Assembly: GCA_963798655.1 (NCBI GenBank)
Contig: CAWCUH010000016.1
Coordinates: forward strand, 1 to 64,000
DNA: 64,000 bases
Reading direction: 5' to 3'
Source: CAVSMC01 sp963798655
GTDB taxonomy: Bacteria > Pseudomonadota > Gammaproteobacteria > Burkholderiales > Casimicrobiaceae
Part shown: positions 18,035 through 27,501 of the stretch, piece by piece
How the letters are laid out: every line of letters starts with the position of its first letter
How positions within the stretch are numbered: the stretch's first letter is position 1
The notes under the pieces: model-generated
What the model was told of the DNA's origin: nothing
Seen by the model: the letters and a program-made list of their open reading frames with translations, nothing else
The model's database searches: none
Position numbers and translations under genes: made by a program

Positions 18035-18718
18035 ATGGCTGCCTCGAGCGGAAGGAGCGCGAAGTCGCAATCGAAGGCCAAGCCGAAGCCGTCCAGCGTG
18101 AAGCCTATGGGCTCGGCGCGCCGTGTCGCGGTACACGCGAGTCGCCGCGGCGCCGGCTCTCGGTCATCACAACATGCGCCTGTTGCGGGCATCGAGAAAG
18201 CGGCCGCTCGCTCCACGGCGCGGCTGGCGAAACACGATATGCCGAACGCGGGAGCGATAACCTACGCTCCCGACAAAGGCGTGATCGTATACGCCCAACG
18301 GGTGGCGGGCGCGCCCCCCATGCAAGCTGTCGAGATCGAGCGCAACGGCGTCAGTGGCCGGTATCTCAAGGACCTTGCGAAGCAGCTGGGAATCGCGACA
18401 ACGCGCGTCTTCGGAATCATCGATGTGCCTCGGGCAACGGGCGCCAAGAAGGCGGCCAAGGGTGAAGCAGTGACCGGGCACAGCGGTCAGGCGGCGCTTG
18501 CACTCACCAAGCTCGTCGCACTCGCCAGCGAAATCGTGGCCGGAAGCACCGATCCGAATGCCAGGGGATTCGACGCCGCAAAGTGGCTGGGGCGATGGAT
18601 CGAGCGCCCACAACCGGCGCTTGGCGGTCGTAAGCCTGCCGACCTGCTGGACACGCCAACGGGCGCGGAGGTCGTGACACGGCTCCTCGGCTCGGTTGCG
18701 AGCGGGGCGTATCAGTGA
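18035..18718 (+). CDS. Xre/MbcA/ParS-type antitoxin (DUF2384) with basic N-terminal extension
   Basis: Antitoxin partner of the RES toxin that follows. The C-terminal part (about 150-227) has the DUF2384 toxin-binding pattern: ALTKLVALASEIVAGS, FDAAKWLGRWIERPQPALGG, a PADLLDTPTGAEVV motif and a short C-terminal tail. A central region (RYLKDLAKQLGIATTRVFGI) resembles the Xre-type helix-turn-helix. The first 65 or so residues are a Ser/Lys/Arg-rich low-complexity extension, making the protein longer (227 residues) than typical family members of about 120-160. ATG 18035 follows AAGGAG. Its stop overlaps the toxin start. An inverted repeat upstream suggests autoregulation. Confidence 0.85.
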   Translation: MAASSGRSAKSQSKAKPKPSSVKPMGSARRVAVHASRRGAGSRSSQHAPVAGIEKAAARSTARLAKHDMPNAGAITYAPDKGVIVYAQRVAGAPPMQAVEIERNGVSGRYLKDLAKQLGIATTRVFGIIDVPRATGAKKAAKGEAVTGHSGQAALALTKLVALASEIVAGSTDPNARGFDAAKWLGRWIERPQPALGGRKPADLLDTPTGAEVVTRLLGSVASGAYQ

Positions 18719-19206
18719 TCCTCTGGAGGATCGCTGCCGAGACGCGCAAATACGCGGCAAACGATCTCTCCGGAGGCGGTGCGGCTGCGCACCCGGGCCG
18801 TTGGAACGATCACGGCGAGCCTGTCGTCTATTGCGCTCCCACGATCGCGATGGCCGTTCTTGAAACCGCGGCGCACATCGACGACGCTGGGCTACCGCTC
18901 AACAAGTACCTCGTCGAGATCACGGTCCGAGACGCCGTCTGGGCTCTGCGTGGTCAGCACAGGGCACTCGCTGCGCTTCCGGTCACGTGGGATGCAGTGC
19001 CCGCCGGACACGCCAGCGTGCAGGTCGGGTCGACCTGGCTCGCGTCTCTCGACTCGCCCATCCTGATGGTTCCCTCGGTCATTGTGCCGGAGGAAGAAGT
19101 CGCGTTGATCAATCCGAGGCATCCGCTGGCTGCGTCGATCACCGCGACGGTGCGCCGCAAGTTCCAGTACAACGTGCTGTTCCGCGATTCGGGCAGCGGT
19201 CCGTAG
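18715..19206 (+). CDS. RES-domain toxin (NAD+ phosphorylase family)
   Basis: Toxin of a Xre-RES type II system, 163 residues. The family degrades NAD+ by an ADP-ribosyltransferase-like fold (MbcT is an NAD+ phosphorylase). The three residues that name the domain can be placed: Arg in GRWNDHGEPVVYCAP, Glu in AMAVLETAAH and Ser in MVPSVIVPEE. The core therefore looks intact. The GTG start overlaps the antitoxin stop (GTGA), giving the usual antitoxin-first coupled order. The C-terminus (TVRRKFQYNVLFRD) matches RES proteins. Confidence 0.88.
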   Translation: MILWRIAAETRKYAANDLSGGGAAAHPGRWNDHGEPVVYCAPTIAMAVLETAAHIDDAGLPLNKYLVEITVRDAVWALRGQHRALAALPVTWDAVPAGHASVQVGSTWLASLDSPILMVPSVIVPEEEVALINPRHPLAASITATVRRKFQYNVLFRDSGSGP

Positions 19207-19394
19207 AGACGACCTCGGGACCTGCGGCCGCACCGCGGCAGGTATCCGCCGGATGTGAAACAATGATTGACGCTGCGGCGTCGCGGTCGCCCGTCATAGC
19301 GCACGCTGCCGAGTTCGCGTCAGCGCAGAAGCGCGAGCGCGCGTGCGTCGGTAACCACAGCGGCGGCTCATTTATCGAACGCTCCTCGCTCGCC

Positions 19395-20660
19395 ATGCTG
19401 CTCGGATGCATCGCCGACGACTTCACCGGGGCGACCGACCTCGCGAACATGCTCGTGCGTGCGGGCATGCGTACCGTGCAGACGATCGGCATCCCGCACG
19501 CGGCAGGCGTGCGGCCGGATGCCGACGCGGTCGTCGTCGCGCTGAAATCGCGCACGATCCCCGCGCGTGAAGCGGTCGCGCAGGCGCTCGCGGCACTCGG
19601 ATGGTTGCGCGACGGCGGCGCGCGGCAGATCTATTTCAAGTACTGCTCGACCTTCGACTCGACCGACGCCGGCAACATCGGGCCGGTGACCGACGCGCTG
19701 CTCGCTGCGCTGGGCGCGAGCTTCACCATCGCGTGCCCGGCGTTTCCGGCGAACAAGCGCACGATCTACCTCGGACATCTGTTCGTCGGCGACGTGCTGC
19801 TGTCGGATTCGCCGATGCGCGATCATCCGCTGACGCCGATGACCGACGCGAACCTCGTGCGCGTGCTGTCGCGGCAGACGTCACGTCGCGTCGGGCTCGT
19901 CGCCTATCCGGTCGTGGCGCAGGGCGCCGAAGCGATCCGTGCGCAGTTCGCGCGCCTGTCCGCCGACGGTGTCGCGCACGCGGTCGTCGACGCCATCGCC
20001 GATGCCGATCTCTACGCGATCGGTGCGGCGTGTCGCGACCTTGCGCTCGTCACGGCCGGCTCCGGCGTCGCGCTCGGGCTGCCGCAGAACTTCCGTGCCG
20101 CCGCACTGCTGCCGGAGCGCGGCGATGCGGCCGTCATGCCGCGCGTCGAAGGCAAGGCCGCGGTGCTCGCCGGTTCGTGCTCCGAGGCGACGCGCAGGCA
20201 GGTCGCTTCGATGGCGGCGACGAACACCGCCGTCGAGCTCGATCCGCTCGAGGCAGCCGACGCGCAAGCCATCGCGGAGCGCGCGCTTTCGCGCGTCGCA
20301 TCCGATCTTGCCGCCGGGCGGCCGTTCCTCGTCTACTCGACCGCGACACCGGAGCGCGTGGCGGCGGTGCAGCGGGCGCTCGGGCGCGAGGCAGCGGCCG
20401 CGAAGATCGAGCAGGCGTTCGCCCATCTGTCACGCGGCCTCGTCGCGGCCGGCGTGCGCCGTTTTGTCGTCGCCGGCGGCGAGACCGCAGGCGCGGTCGT
20501 GCAGGCGCTCGGCGTCGAGGCGCTCGCGATCGGTCCGCAGATCGATCCCGGCGTGCCGTGGACGACCGCATCGGGACGGCATACGCTCGCGCTCGCTCTC
20601 AAGTCGGGCAATTTCGGCAGCGATGATTTCTTCCTGAAGTCGCTTGCGATGCTGCCGTGA
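19395..20660 (+). CDS. otnK: 3-oxo-tetronate kinase (four-carbon acid sugar kinase, DUF1537)
   Basis: Kinase that phosphorylates 3-oxo-tetronate (2-dehydro-four-carbon acid sugar) at O4. Its 421 residues have the two-domain DUF1537 layout: N-terminal substrate domain starting GCIADDFTGATDLANML, with KYCSTFDSTDAGNIGPVTDA and CPAFPANKRT, and C-terminal nucleotide domain ending in FVVAGGETAGAVV. An in-frame ATG at 19263 exists, but family proteins begin at MLLGCIADDF, so 19395 is chosen. The kinase is followed 33 bp later by the matching decarboxylase gene, the conserved otnK-otnC pair. Erythronate or threonate is the likely upstream substrate. Confidence 0.88.
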   Translation: MLLGCIADDFTGATDLANMLVRAGMRTVQTIGIPHAAGVRPDADAVVVALKSRTIPAREAVAQALAALGWLRDGGARQIYFKYCSTFDSTDAGNIGPVTDALLAALGASFTIACPAFPANKRTIYLGHLFVGDVLLSDSPMRDHPLTPMTDANLVRVLSRQTSRRVGLVAYPVVAQGAEAIRAQFARLSADGVAHAVVDAIADADLYAIGAACRDLALVTAGSGVALGLPQNFRAAALLPERGDAAVMPRVEGKAAVLAGSCSEATRRQVASMAATNTAVELDPLEAADAQAIAERALSRVASDLAAGRPFLVYSTATPERVAAVQRALGREAAAAKIEQAFAHLSRGLVAAGVRRFVVAGGETAGAVVQALGVEALAIGPQIDPGVPWTTASGRHTLALALKSGNFGSDDFFLKSLAMLP

Positions 20661-20693
20661 AGCGAGCAGCGGCGATCGGCGTATCGTGAACGC

Positions 20694-21326
20694 ATGAACG
20701 AGACCGAAGCCCGCGACGCACTGTGCGCGCTCGGGCGCTCGATGCACGACCGCGGGCTTACGCACGGCAGCACCGGCAACCTGTCGCTGCGCGTCGGCGA
20801 CCGCTGCGTGATGACGCCCACCGGCGTATCGCTCGGCGCGCTCGACCCCGCGCGGCTTTCGCTGCTCGAGCACAGTGGGCGGCACGTCGGCGGCGATGCT
20901 CCGACGAAGGAGGCGCTGCTGCATCTCGCGATGTACCGCGAACGGCCGGACGACGTCGCGGTCGTCCACCTGCATTCGATACATTCGGTCGCCGTGTCGG
21001 TGCTCGCGGATGTCGATCCGTCCAACGCAATGCCGGCGCTCACCGCCTACTACGCGATGCGCATCGGCACGCTGCCGCTGCTGCCGTACTTCGCGCCCGG
21101 TGACGCCGCGCTCGCCGATGCCGTTGGCCGCGCCGCACGCACGCATCATGCGATGCTGCTTGCCAATCACGGTCCGGTCGTGAGCGGACGCACGCTCGCC
21201 GCGGCGGCGGACGCCGTCGAGGAGCTCGAGGCGACCGCGCGGTTGTGGCTGCTCGTGCGAAACGAGCGGGTTCGGCTGCTCACGACCGAGCAGCAGGACG
21301 ACGTCGTGCGCCGCTATCCTCGCTGA
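20694..21326 (+). CDS. otnC: 3-oxo-tetronate 4-phosphate decarboxylase (class II aldolase/adducin fold)
   Basis: Class II aldolase-like enzyme of 210 residues that should decarboxylate 3-oxo-tetronate 4-phosphate to dihydroxyacetone phosphate. Visible are GSTGNLSLR (phosphate binding), TPTGVSLGALDP, the metal His pair in VHLHSIHSVA and LANHGPVVSG with the third His. Its place directly after otnK supports this rather than fuculose-phosphate aldolase activity. The next gene begins 7 bp after its stop. Confidence 0.87.
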   Translation: MNETEARDALCALGRSMHDRGLTHGSTGNLSLRVGDRCVMTPTGVSLGALDPARLSLLEHSGRHVGGDAPTKEALLHLAMYRERPDDVAVVHLHSIHSVAVSVLADVDPSNAMPALTAYYAMRIGTLPLLPYFAPGDAALADAVGRAARTHHAMLLANHGPVVSGRTLAAAADAVEELEATARLWLLVRNERVRLLTTEQQDDVVRRYPR

Positions 21327-21333
21327 GGTCGTC

Positions 21334-21621
21334 GTGTACATCGTCATCGTCGAGTTCGTCGTCAAGCCCGAGCGGGTCGCCGCCTTTCGGCACGAAATCG
21401 TCGCCAACGCTCGGGCGTCGCGCGACGAGCCGGGCTGCCGCCAGTTCGACGTCTGCGTGTCGCTCGACGATGCAAACCGCATCTTCCTCTACGAGGCGTA
21501 CGCGGACCGCGCGGCGTTCGACGCGCATCTCGCGACGGCGCATTTCGCCGCGTTCAACGAGCTCACCGCCGACTGGACGCTGCGCAAGACGATCGACACG
21601 TTTCAACGGCTGGACCCGTGA
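21334..21621 (+). CDS. ABM-domain (antibiotic biosynthesis monooxygenase-like) small protein
   Basis: A 95-residue protein of the dimeric alpha-beta-barrel ABM superfamily, starting from GTG. It shows the usual pattern YIVIVEFVVKPERVAAF, ANARASRDEPGCRQFDV and YEAYADRAAFDAHLAT. Family members in sugar-acid or rhamnose loci act as mutarotase-like or monooxygenase-like accessory enzymes; here the role is unknown. It lies 7 bp after otnC, and its stop overlaps the start of the amidohydrolase, so it belongs to the same catabolic unit. Confidence 0.82.
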   Translation: MYIVIVEFVVKPERVAAFRHEIVANARASRDEPGCRQFDVCVSLDDANRIFLYEAYADRAAFDAHLATAHFAAFNELTADWTLRKTIDTFQRLDP

Positions 21622-22484
21622 TGCCGCCTATCCCGGTTCCCGACGGCGCTGTCGATTGCCACGTGCATGTGTTCGACCCGGCACGGTTCCGGTTCGCGGC
21701 CGATGTGTCCTACCGGCCGCTGCCTTCCGAGTGCGGCACCGCGGAGGACCTCGGCAGCCTGCTCGACACGCACGGCATTGCGCGCGTCGTCGTCGTCAAT
21801 CCGACATCGGGATACGGTGACGACAACGCGTGCATGCTGGACGCGCTCGAGCGCCTCGGCCCGCGCGCACGCGGCATCGCGCGGGTCCCGGTCTCCATCG
21901 CGGTGCGCGACCTGGACGCGCTCGCGCGGCGCGGTGTCGTCGGCGTGCGCATCGACTTCGTCGCGTTGGGTCTCGCGCCGCTGCACGATCCCGCGTTTGC
22001 AAGACTGCTGACGGCGCTGGCCGATCGCGACCTCGTGCTCGATATGCAGGCGCAGGGAGACCAATGGAGCGCAATCGTCGCCGCGATCGGCAAGGTGCCG
22101 GTGCGGGCGGTCGTCGACCACATGGGGCGGCCGCGTCCCGAGCACGGTGTCGAAGCGCCGGGATTCAGGGCGTTGCTTGGCCTCGCGTCGACGGGCCGAG
22201 TTGCGGTGAAGCTCTCCGGCGCGGACCGATTCTCGCGCAGTCCGCCGCCTTATCGGGACACGATCGCCTTCGCCGCCGCCGTGGTTCGCGAGTTCACGCC
22301 GGAGCGGCTCGTCTGGGGATCCGATTGGCCGTTTCTGCGCAGCACCCGGCGCATCGACTACGCGCCAAACCTCGCATTGCTGACCAACGTCGTCCCAGAT
22401 GAAGCCGATCGGCAGCGCATCCTGACGACGACGCCGGCGCGTTGGTTCGGCTTTCCTTCGCAGGACCCGGCCGGGAATTGTTGA
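21621..22484 (+). CDS. Amidohydrolase-family lactonase (2-pyrone-4,6-dicarboxylate lactonase-like)
   Basis: TIM-barrel metal-dependent hydrolase of 287 residues in the amidohydrolase 2 / PDC-lactonase group. Visible are the N-terminal DCHVHVFDP, KLSGADRFSR and the late WGSDWPFLR motif with the catalytic Asp. Group members open lactones of sugar acids or pyrone dicarboxylate. Beside tetronate genes, a sugar-acid lactone is the likely substrate. The ATG at 21621 shares its A with the preceding TGA; a GTG one codon earlier (21618) is an alternative. The stop codon lies within the operator/promoter of the following ABC operon. Confidence 0.85.
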   Translation: MPPIPVPDGAVDCHVHVFDPARFRFAADVSYRPLPSECGTAEDLGSLLDTHGIARVVVVNPTSGYGDDNACMLDALERLGPRARGIARVPVSIAVRDLDALARRGVVGVRIDFVALGLAPLHDPAFARLLTALADRDLVLDMQAQGDQWSAIVAAIGKVPVRAVVDHMGRPRPEHGVEAPGFRALLGLASTGRVAVKLSGADRFSRSPPPYRDTIAFAAAVVREFTPERLVWGSDWPFLRSTRRIDYAPNLALLTNVVPDEADRQRILTTTPARWFGFPSQDPAGNC

Positions 22485-22508
22485 CAAAATTGTCGACAAG
22501 CGGAGAAT
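22478..22508 (+). promoter_or_regulatory. Promoter with tandem GntR-type operators
   Basis: Two near-identical 10-mers, TTGTTGACAA (22478-22487) and TTGTCGACAA (22490-22499), lie in tandem 2 bp apart; the second is a perfect palindrome. They fit the TTGTnnACAA half-site layout of GntR/FCD regulators. A perfect TTGACA -35 (22481-22486) lies inside the first, and GAGAAT (22503-22508) is a plausible -10 with 16-bp spacing. The GntR/FCD gene at 29462 ends the operon that starts here, so autogenous repression is likely. Confidence 0.6.
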
Positions 22509-22555
22509 CGGTCGCCACGTGCCGGCCGGCGAGCCGGGACTGACCAGGAGGAGAC

Positions 22556-23821
22556 ATGCGGATCTTGAGATGGGCGATCGCGGTGGTCGCGTTCGCGTTC
22601 GCGTCGGTCGCGTTCGCGCAGCAGGTCAAGCTGACCCTCTGGAGCCATTGGGCGGCCGAGAAGATCAAGCGGGACTTCGTCGAAGACGCGATCAAGCGGT
22701 TCGAGGCGGCGAACCCGAACGTGAAGATCGAGGCGCAGTGGTACGAGAAGAATGCGCTCTACGCGGCGCTGAAGACCGCGTTGCGCGCGGGCACCGCGCC
22801 CGACATCTTCTACGCCGAGCCGGACCAGGTCGAGTACATGGACAACGGGCTGCTGCTCGATCTGACGCCGCTCAACTGGTCCGGCATCGAGCCGTGGGCG
22901 AAGGAGATCTGGTCCTACAAGGGCAAGCCGTACGGGCTTCCGCTCGAGGCATGGTCGATCGAGCTCTACTACAACAAGAAGACGCTCGCCGACCTCGGCG
23001 TCGCGGTGCCGGCGAACCTGCAGCTTCCGGCCGGCGACTTCACGGAGCTCGTCAAGAAGGCGCGCGCGAAGAACATCACACCGATGTCGCTCGGCGTCGG
23101 CGACCGTCCGTTCCCGGGCGCGTTTCTCGTGCACGAGGCGCTGGTGAAGAAGCTCGGCATTCCCGCTTACACCGACCTTCTCGCGGGCAAGCTCGCTTGG
23201 AACGATCCGCGGGTGGTCGACACGCTGCGGCTGATCCGCTCGTGGACCGAAGCCGGGCTTCTGCCGACGACGTTCACGACGCTCAAGCTCGGCGAGTCGC
23301 ACACGTACTTTTACCAGAACCCCGGCGCTGCGACTTTCCTGATGGGCAGCTTCTATCCGTCGCGCGCATTCAACCCGCCGGACAAGGGCGGCCAGCCGCC
23401 GGGCTTCCCGCTCGGCATCATGAACTATCCGGCGATGCCCGGCGGCGCGTGCAACGAATGCCGGACGCTGGCGGTGGGCGGAAGCTACGTCGTCAATGCG
23501 TCGACCAAGCATCCGAAGGAGGCGATCGCATTTCTCAATGCTTTCGTCAACCCGGCGATGGCGAACCGCTGGCTCGAGGAGGTCGTCGTGCAGACCGGCG
23601 TCAAGGCGGATCTCTCGAAGGTCGGCGGACCGAACGCCGCTTACCTTAAGGAGCTCTTCGCCGCCAACGCGAACGCGAAGTACTTCTTCGGCCTGCCGAA
23701 CCAGCGCATGCAGGGCAAGGCGAAGGAAGTCTTCACGCAGGTCTTCAACAACGCGTTTCCGGCGGGCACCATCAGCGTCGACGACGCGGTCAAGCAGATG
23801 AGCGCCGCCTACGGCAGCTGA
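22556..23821 (+). CDS. ABC sugar importer substrate-binding protein (family 1)
   Basis: Periplasmic binding protein of 421 residues with a Sec signal (LRWAIAVVAFAFASVAFAQ, cleavage near residue 21). The mature protein begins with the cluster-B pattern LTLWSHWAAEKIKRDF and has YKGKPYGLPLEAWSIELYYN at the hinge. Two Cys in GGACNECRTLAVGG are unusual for the family. ATG 22556 is preceded by AGGAGGAG. It is the first gene of the GntR-associated operon and delivers ligand to the permeases at 23850 and 24936. Confidence 0.92.
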   Translation: MRILRWAIAVVAFAFASVAFAQQVKLTLWSHWAAEKIKRDFVEDAIKRFEAANPNVKIEAQWYEKNALYAALKTALRAGTAPDIFYAEPDQVEYMDNGLLLDLTPLNWSGIEPWAKEIWSYKGKPYGLPLEAWSIELYYNKKTLADLGVAVPANLQLPAGDFTELVKKARAKNITPMSLGVGDRPFPGAFLVHEALVKKLGIPAYTDLLAGKLAWNDPRVVDTLRLIRSWTEAGLLPTTFTTLKLGESHTYFYQNPGAATFLMGSFYPSRAFNPPDKGGQPPGFPLGIMNYPAMPGGACNECRTLAVGGSYVVNASTKHPKEAIAFLNAFVNPAMANRWLEEVVVQTGVKADLSKVGGPNAAYLKELFAANANAKYFFGLPNQRMQGKAKEVFTQVFNNAFPAGTISVDDAVKQMSAAYGS

Positions 23822-23849
23822 TCCGTTGGCCACCGTCGCCGGAGCGTCG

Positions 23850-24767
23850 ATGGCAGCGTCGGCGCGGGCGCTTCCGCCGTCCCGCGCCGACCGCCAGCCA
23901 TGGGGCGCGATCGTCGCGTTCCTGCTGCCGGCGTTCACGATCTACACGGCGCTGACCGCCTACCCGGTGTTGCGCACGCTGTGGAACAGCTTCCACACCG
24001 TGCTGCCGCGCAAGAACGAGTTCGTCGGGCTGTCCAATTACGTCGCGCTCGCGCAGGACGACCTCTTCTGGCGCTCGGTGCGCAACACGTTCGTCTGGGC
24101 GTGCGCGTCGCCGCTCGCCGAGGTCACGATCGCGCTGCTGCTCGCGCTCGCGCTCTACGCCCGCATTCCGGGAACGCGCTTTTTCCGCATCGCGTGGTTC
24201 ACGCCGGTGCTGATGAGCTACGTCGTCGTGGGCATCATCTGGGTGTGGATCTACAACTACGACTGGGGCGCGGCGAACGCGATCCTGCGCGCCCTCGGTC
24301 TCGGCCGCGTCGTGCAGGCCTGGATCGGCGACCCGGCGATCGCGTTGCCGTCGCTGATCTTCGTGACGACGTGGATGTGGACCGGCTTCAACATGGTCGT
24401 GCTGCTCGCGGCGATGCACTCGCTGCCCTCCGAGGTTCTCGAAGCCGCCGAGCTCGACAACTGCGGCTGGGGCGCGAAGCTCTGGCACGTCGTCATCCCG
24501 CTGATCAAGCCGACGCTCCTCAACCTGATCGTGCTGTCGTTCATCGGCAAGATGAAGATCTTCGATCTCGTCTGGATCACGACCAAGGGCGGGCCGCTGT
24601 GGTCGACCGAGACAGTCTCGACGTACCTGTACAAGCGCGCGTTCGAGTGGTCGACGTTCGATCTCGGCTATCCCTCCACGATCGCCGCCGTCTGGTTCGT
24701 GATCGTGCTCGCCGCCGTCATCGGGCTCACGTGGCTCTTTCGCCAGCGCGAGAAGCTCGAGTACTAG
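23850..24767 (+). CDS. ABC sugar importer permease (MalF/UgpA type)
   Basis: Channel subunit of 305 residues with six hydrophobic segments starting AIVAFLLPAFTIYTALTAYP and the coupling loop EVLEAAELDNCGWGAKLWHV. A TTG at 23826 would add eight residues; ATG 23850 is preferred because GGAG precedes it. Just after its TAG stop, the operon is interrupted by two copies of an 82-bp GC-rich repeat before the partner permease begins. Confidence 0.9.
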   Translation: MAASARALPPSRADRQPWGAIVAFLLPAFTIYTALTAYPVLRTLWNSFHTVLPRKNEFVGLSNYVALAQDDLFWRSVRNTFVWACASPLAEVTIALLLALALYARIPGTRFFRIAWFTPVLMSYVVVGIIWVWIYNYDWGAANAILRALGLGRVVQAWIGDPAIALPSLIFVTTWMWTGFNMVVLLAAMHSLPSEVLEAAELDNCGWGAKLWHVVIPLIKPTLLNLIVLSFIGKMKIFDLVWITTKGGPLWSTETVSTYLYKRAFEWSTFDLGYPSTIAAVWFVIVLAAVIGLTWLFRQREKLEY

Positions 24768-24930
24768 GATGAAACGCCCCCCGAACTCGCTTCGCTCGCT
24801 CCCCCCACTGGGGGGCCATCAGTGGCTTGGGGCGGCCCGGCGCCACTGGGATGAAACGCCCCCCGAACTCGCTTCGCTCGCTCCCCCCACTGGGGGGCGA
24901 TCAGTGGCTTGGGGCGGCCCGGCGCCACTG
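24768..24930. repeat. Tandem duplication of an 82-bp GC-rich element
   Basis: Copy 1 (24768-24849) and copy 2 (24850-24930) are identical except for one base (ggccatcag versus ggcgatcag). Each contains a CCCCCC-ACT-GGGGGG hairpin and the motif TCGCTTCGCTCGCT. The element starts immediately after one permease stop and ends 5 bp before the next permease start, so it occupies the whole intercistronic gap. I recall similar dispersed elements in Burkholderiales; that is recollection, not a search. Confidence 0.85.
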
Positions 24931-24935
24931 ACATC

Positions 24936-25744
24936 GTGAAGCGCGCGATCCTGTTCGTCGTGGTCACGCTCTATACCGCGTTCGCGGCCGGGCCGTTCGT
25001 CTGGGTGGCGACGATGTCGGTGCGCACGACCTCGGAGATCTCGCTCGATCACTACGCGTGGCCCGACACTTGGCACTGGGAGAAATTCCCCCAAGCCTGG
25101 TTCAACTCCAACTACAACGTCTACTTCGAGAACAGTCTTGCGGTCGTTGCTTCCGCCGTGCTCGTGCTGACAGTCGTGGGCGCCATGGCGGCGCACTGCT
25201 TCGCGCGCTATCGGTTCCGATCGAACCGGGTGCTCTACTTCATCATCTTCTCGGCGATCATCTTTCCGCCGCAGATCACGATCATCGCGCTGTTCCAGAT
25301 TCTCGTGCAGGCGGGCCTCTACAACAGCCTCGTCGGCCTCGCGCTCGTCTACGTCGCCGTGCAGTTGCCGCTCACCGTATATATCCTCGAAACCTTCTTC
25401 GCGCGCATTCCGGCCGACCTGTTCGACGCCGCGCGCATCGACGGCTATTCCGAGTGGCAGATCTTCTGGAAGGTGAGCCTGCCGATCGCGCTGCCGGCGA
25501 TCTCGACCGCGGTGATCCTCAACACGATCCTGCTGTGGAACGAGTTTCTCTATGCGGTCGTGCTGATCACCGACGAAGGCAAGCGCACGCTGCCGCTCGG
25601 CATCCAGCGCTTCATGGGCGACCAGCTCGAGGACGTCGGCATGATCGCGACGGGGCTGATGATCGCGATCGTGCCGGTGGTGCTCATCTACGTGTTCTTC
25701 TCCGAGAAGCTGATCCAGGGCATGACGGCAGGGGCGGTGAAGTA

Positions 25745-25745
<1 letters not shown>
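24936..25745 (+). CDS. ABC sugar importer permease (MalG/UgpE type)
   Basis: Second channel subunit, 269 residues: membrane segment AILFVVVTLYTAFAAGPFVW at the N-terminus, coupling loop DLFDAARIDGYSEWQIFWKV and the MalG-type end IQGMTAGAVK. The GTG at 24936 is the first start outside the repeat; its ribosome binding region would lie inside the second repeat copy and no good Shine-Dalgarno is visible. A TTG within the repeat (24909) is in frame but unlikely. The TAA stop overlaps the ATPase start (TAATG). Confidence 0.88.
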
Positions 25746-26806
<1,061 letters not shown>

Positions 26807-26817
26807 AAAGGAATGTC

Positions 26818-27501
26818 ATGGCGAACGATGCTGCATTGACTGTCCGTCGCAACTTCGCGCGACCTTCACCCGATCTCGTGAAGCGGCTTTCCGAAGCGCC
26901 GAGCGGCTGGGTCGTCGACGCGAACGAGCGCAGGGGCGCGATCGACTATCGGATCCGGCCGCTCACGCGCGCGGTGAGGTTCTGCGGCATCGCGCTCACC
27001 GTTCGATCGCGCGGACGCGACAATCTCGCGCCGTACGCGGCGATCGAATATGCGCGGCCGGGCGACGTGCTGATGGTGACGACCGGCGACTACCAGGAAG
27101 CGAGCGTCGCCGGCGACATCATGATCGGCATGATGAAGAACCAGGGTGTTGCCGCGTTCGTCACCGACGGTCTCGTGCGCGACATCGAGGGGCTGAACGC
27201 CGTCGGCATTCCGGTGTGCGCGCGCGGGCTGTCGCCGAACTCCCCGTACAAGGACGGCCCGGGCACGATCGGTCTTCCGATCGCGCTCGGCGGCGTGACG
27301 GTTAATCCGGGTGATGTCGTCGTCGGTGATGTCGATGGCATCGTCGTCGTCGCGCGCGAAGCGCTCGAATCGGTCGTGGCCGCACTCGCCGACGTGAAGG
27401 CGAAGGAGGCGAAGATGGATCGCATGGTCGGCGAGGGTGCGCGACTGCCGATGGGGCTCGCCGACATGATCGCGGCGAAAGGCGTGCGCTTCCTCGACTG
27501 A
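26818..27501 (+). CDS. RraA-like family protein (4-hydroxy-4-methyl-2-oxoglutarate aldolase-like)
   Basis: A 227-residue member of the RraA/HMG-aldolase fold, which includes class II pyruvate aldolases and oxaloacetate decarboxylases. The signature region is present: GDVLMVTTGDYQEASVAGDI and the TDGLVRDIEGL motif, whose Asp and Arg bind metal and substrate. True RraA (RNase E inhibitor) is shorter and would not sit in a sugar operon, so an aldolase or decarboxylase role on a 2-oxo acid is more likely. ATG 26818 follows AAAGGAA. The stop overlaps the next ATG (TGATG). Confidence 0.82.
   Translation: MANDAALTVRRNFARPSPDLVKRLSEAPSGWVVDANERRGAIDYRIRPLTRAVRFCGIALTVRSRGRDNLAPYAAIEYARPGDVLMVTTGDYQEASVAGDIMIGMMKNQGVAAFVTDGLVRDIEGLNAVGIPVCARGLSPNSPYKDGPGTIGLPIALGGVTVNPGDVVVGDVDGIVVVAREALESVVAALADVKAKEAKMDRMVGEGARLPMGLADMIAAKGVRFLD

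Noticed and set aside
24768..24930. CRISPR-like or coding interpretation of the tandem repeat
   Set aside because: Only two abutting copies without spacers. ATG 24769 inside the unit is out of frame with the permease, and no cas genes are nearby.
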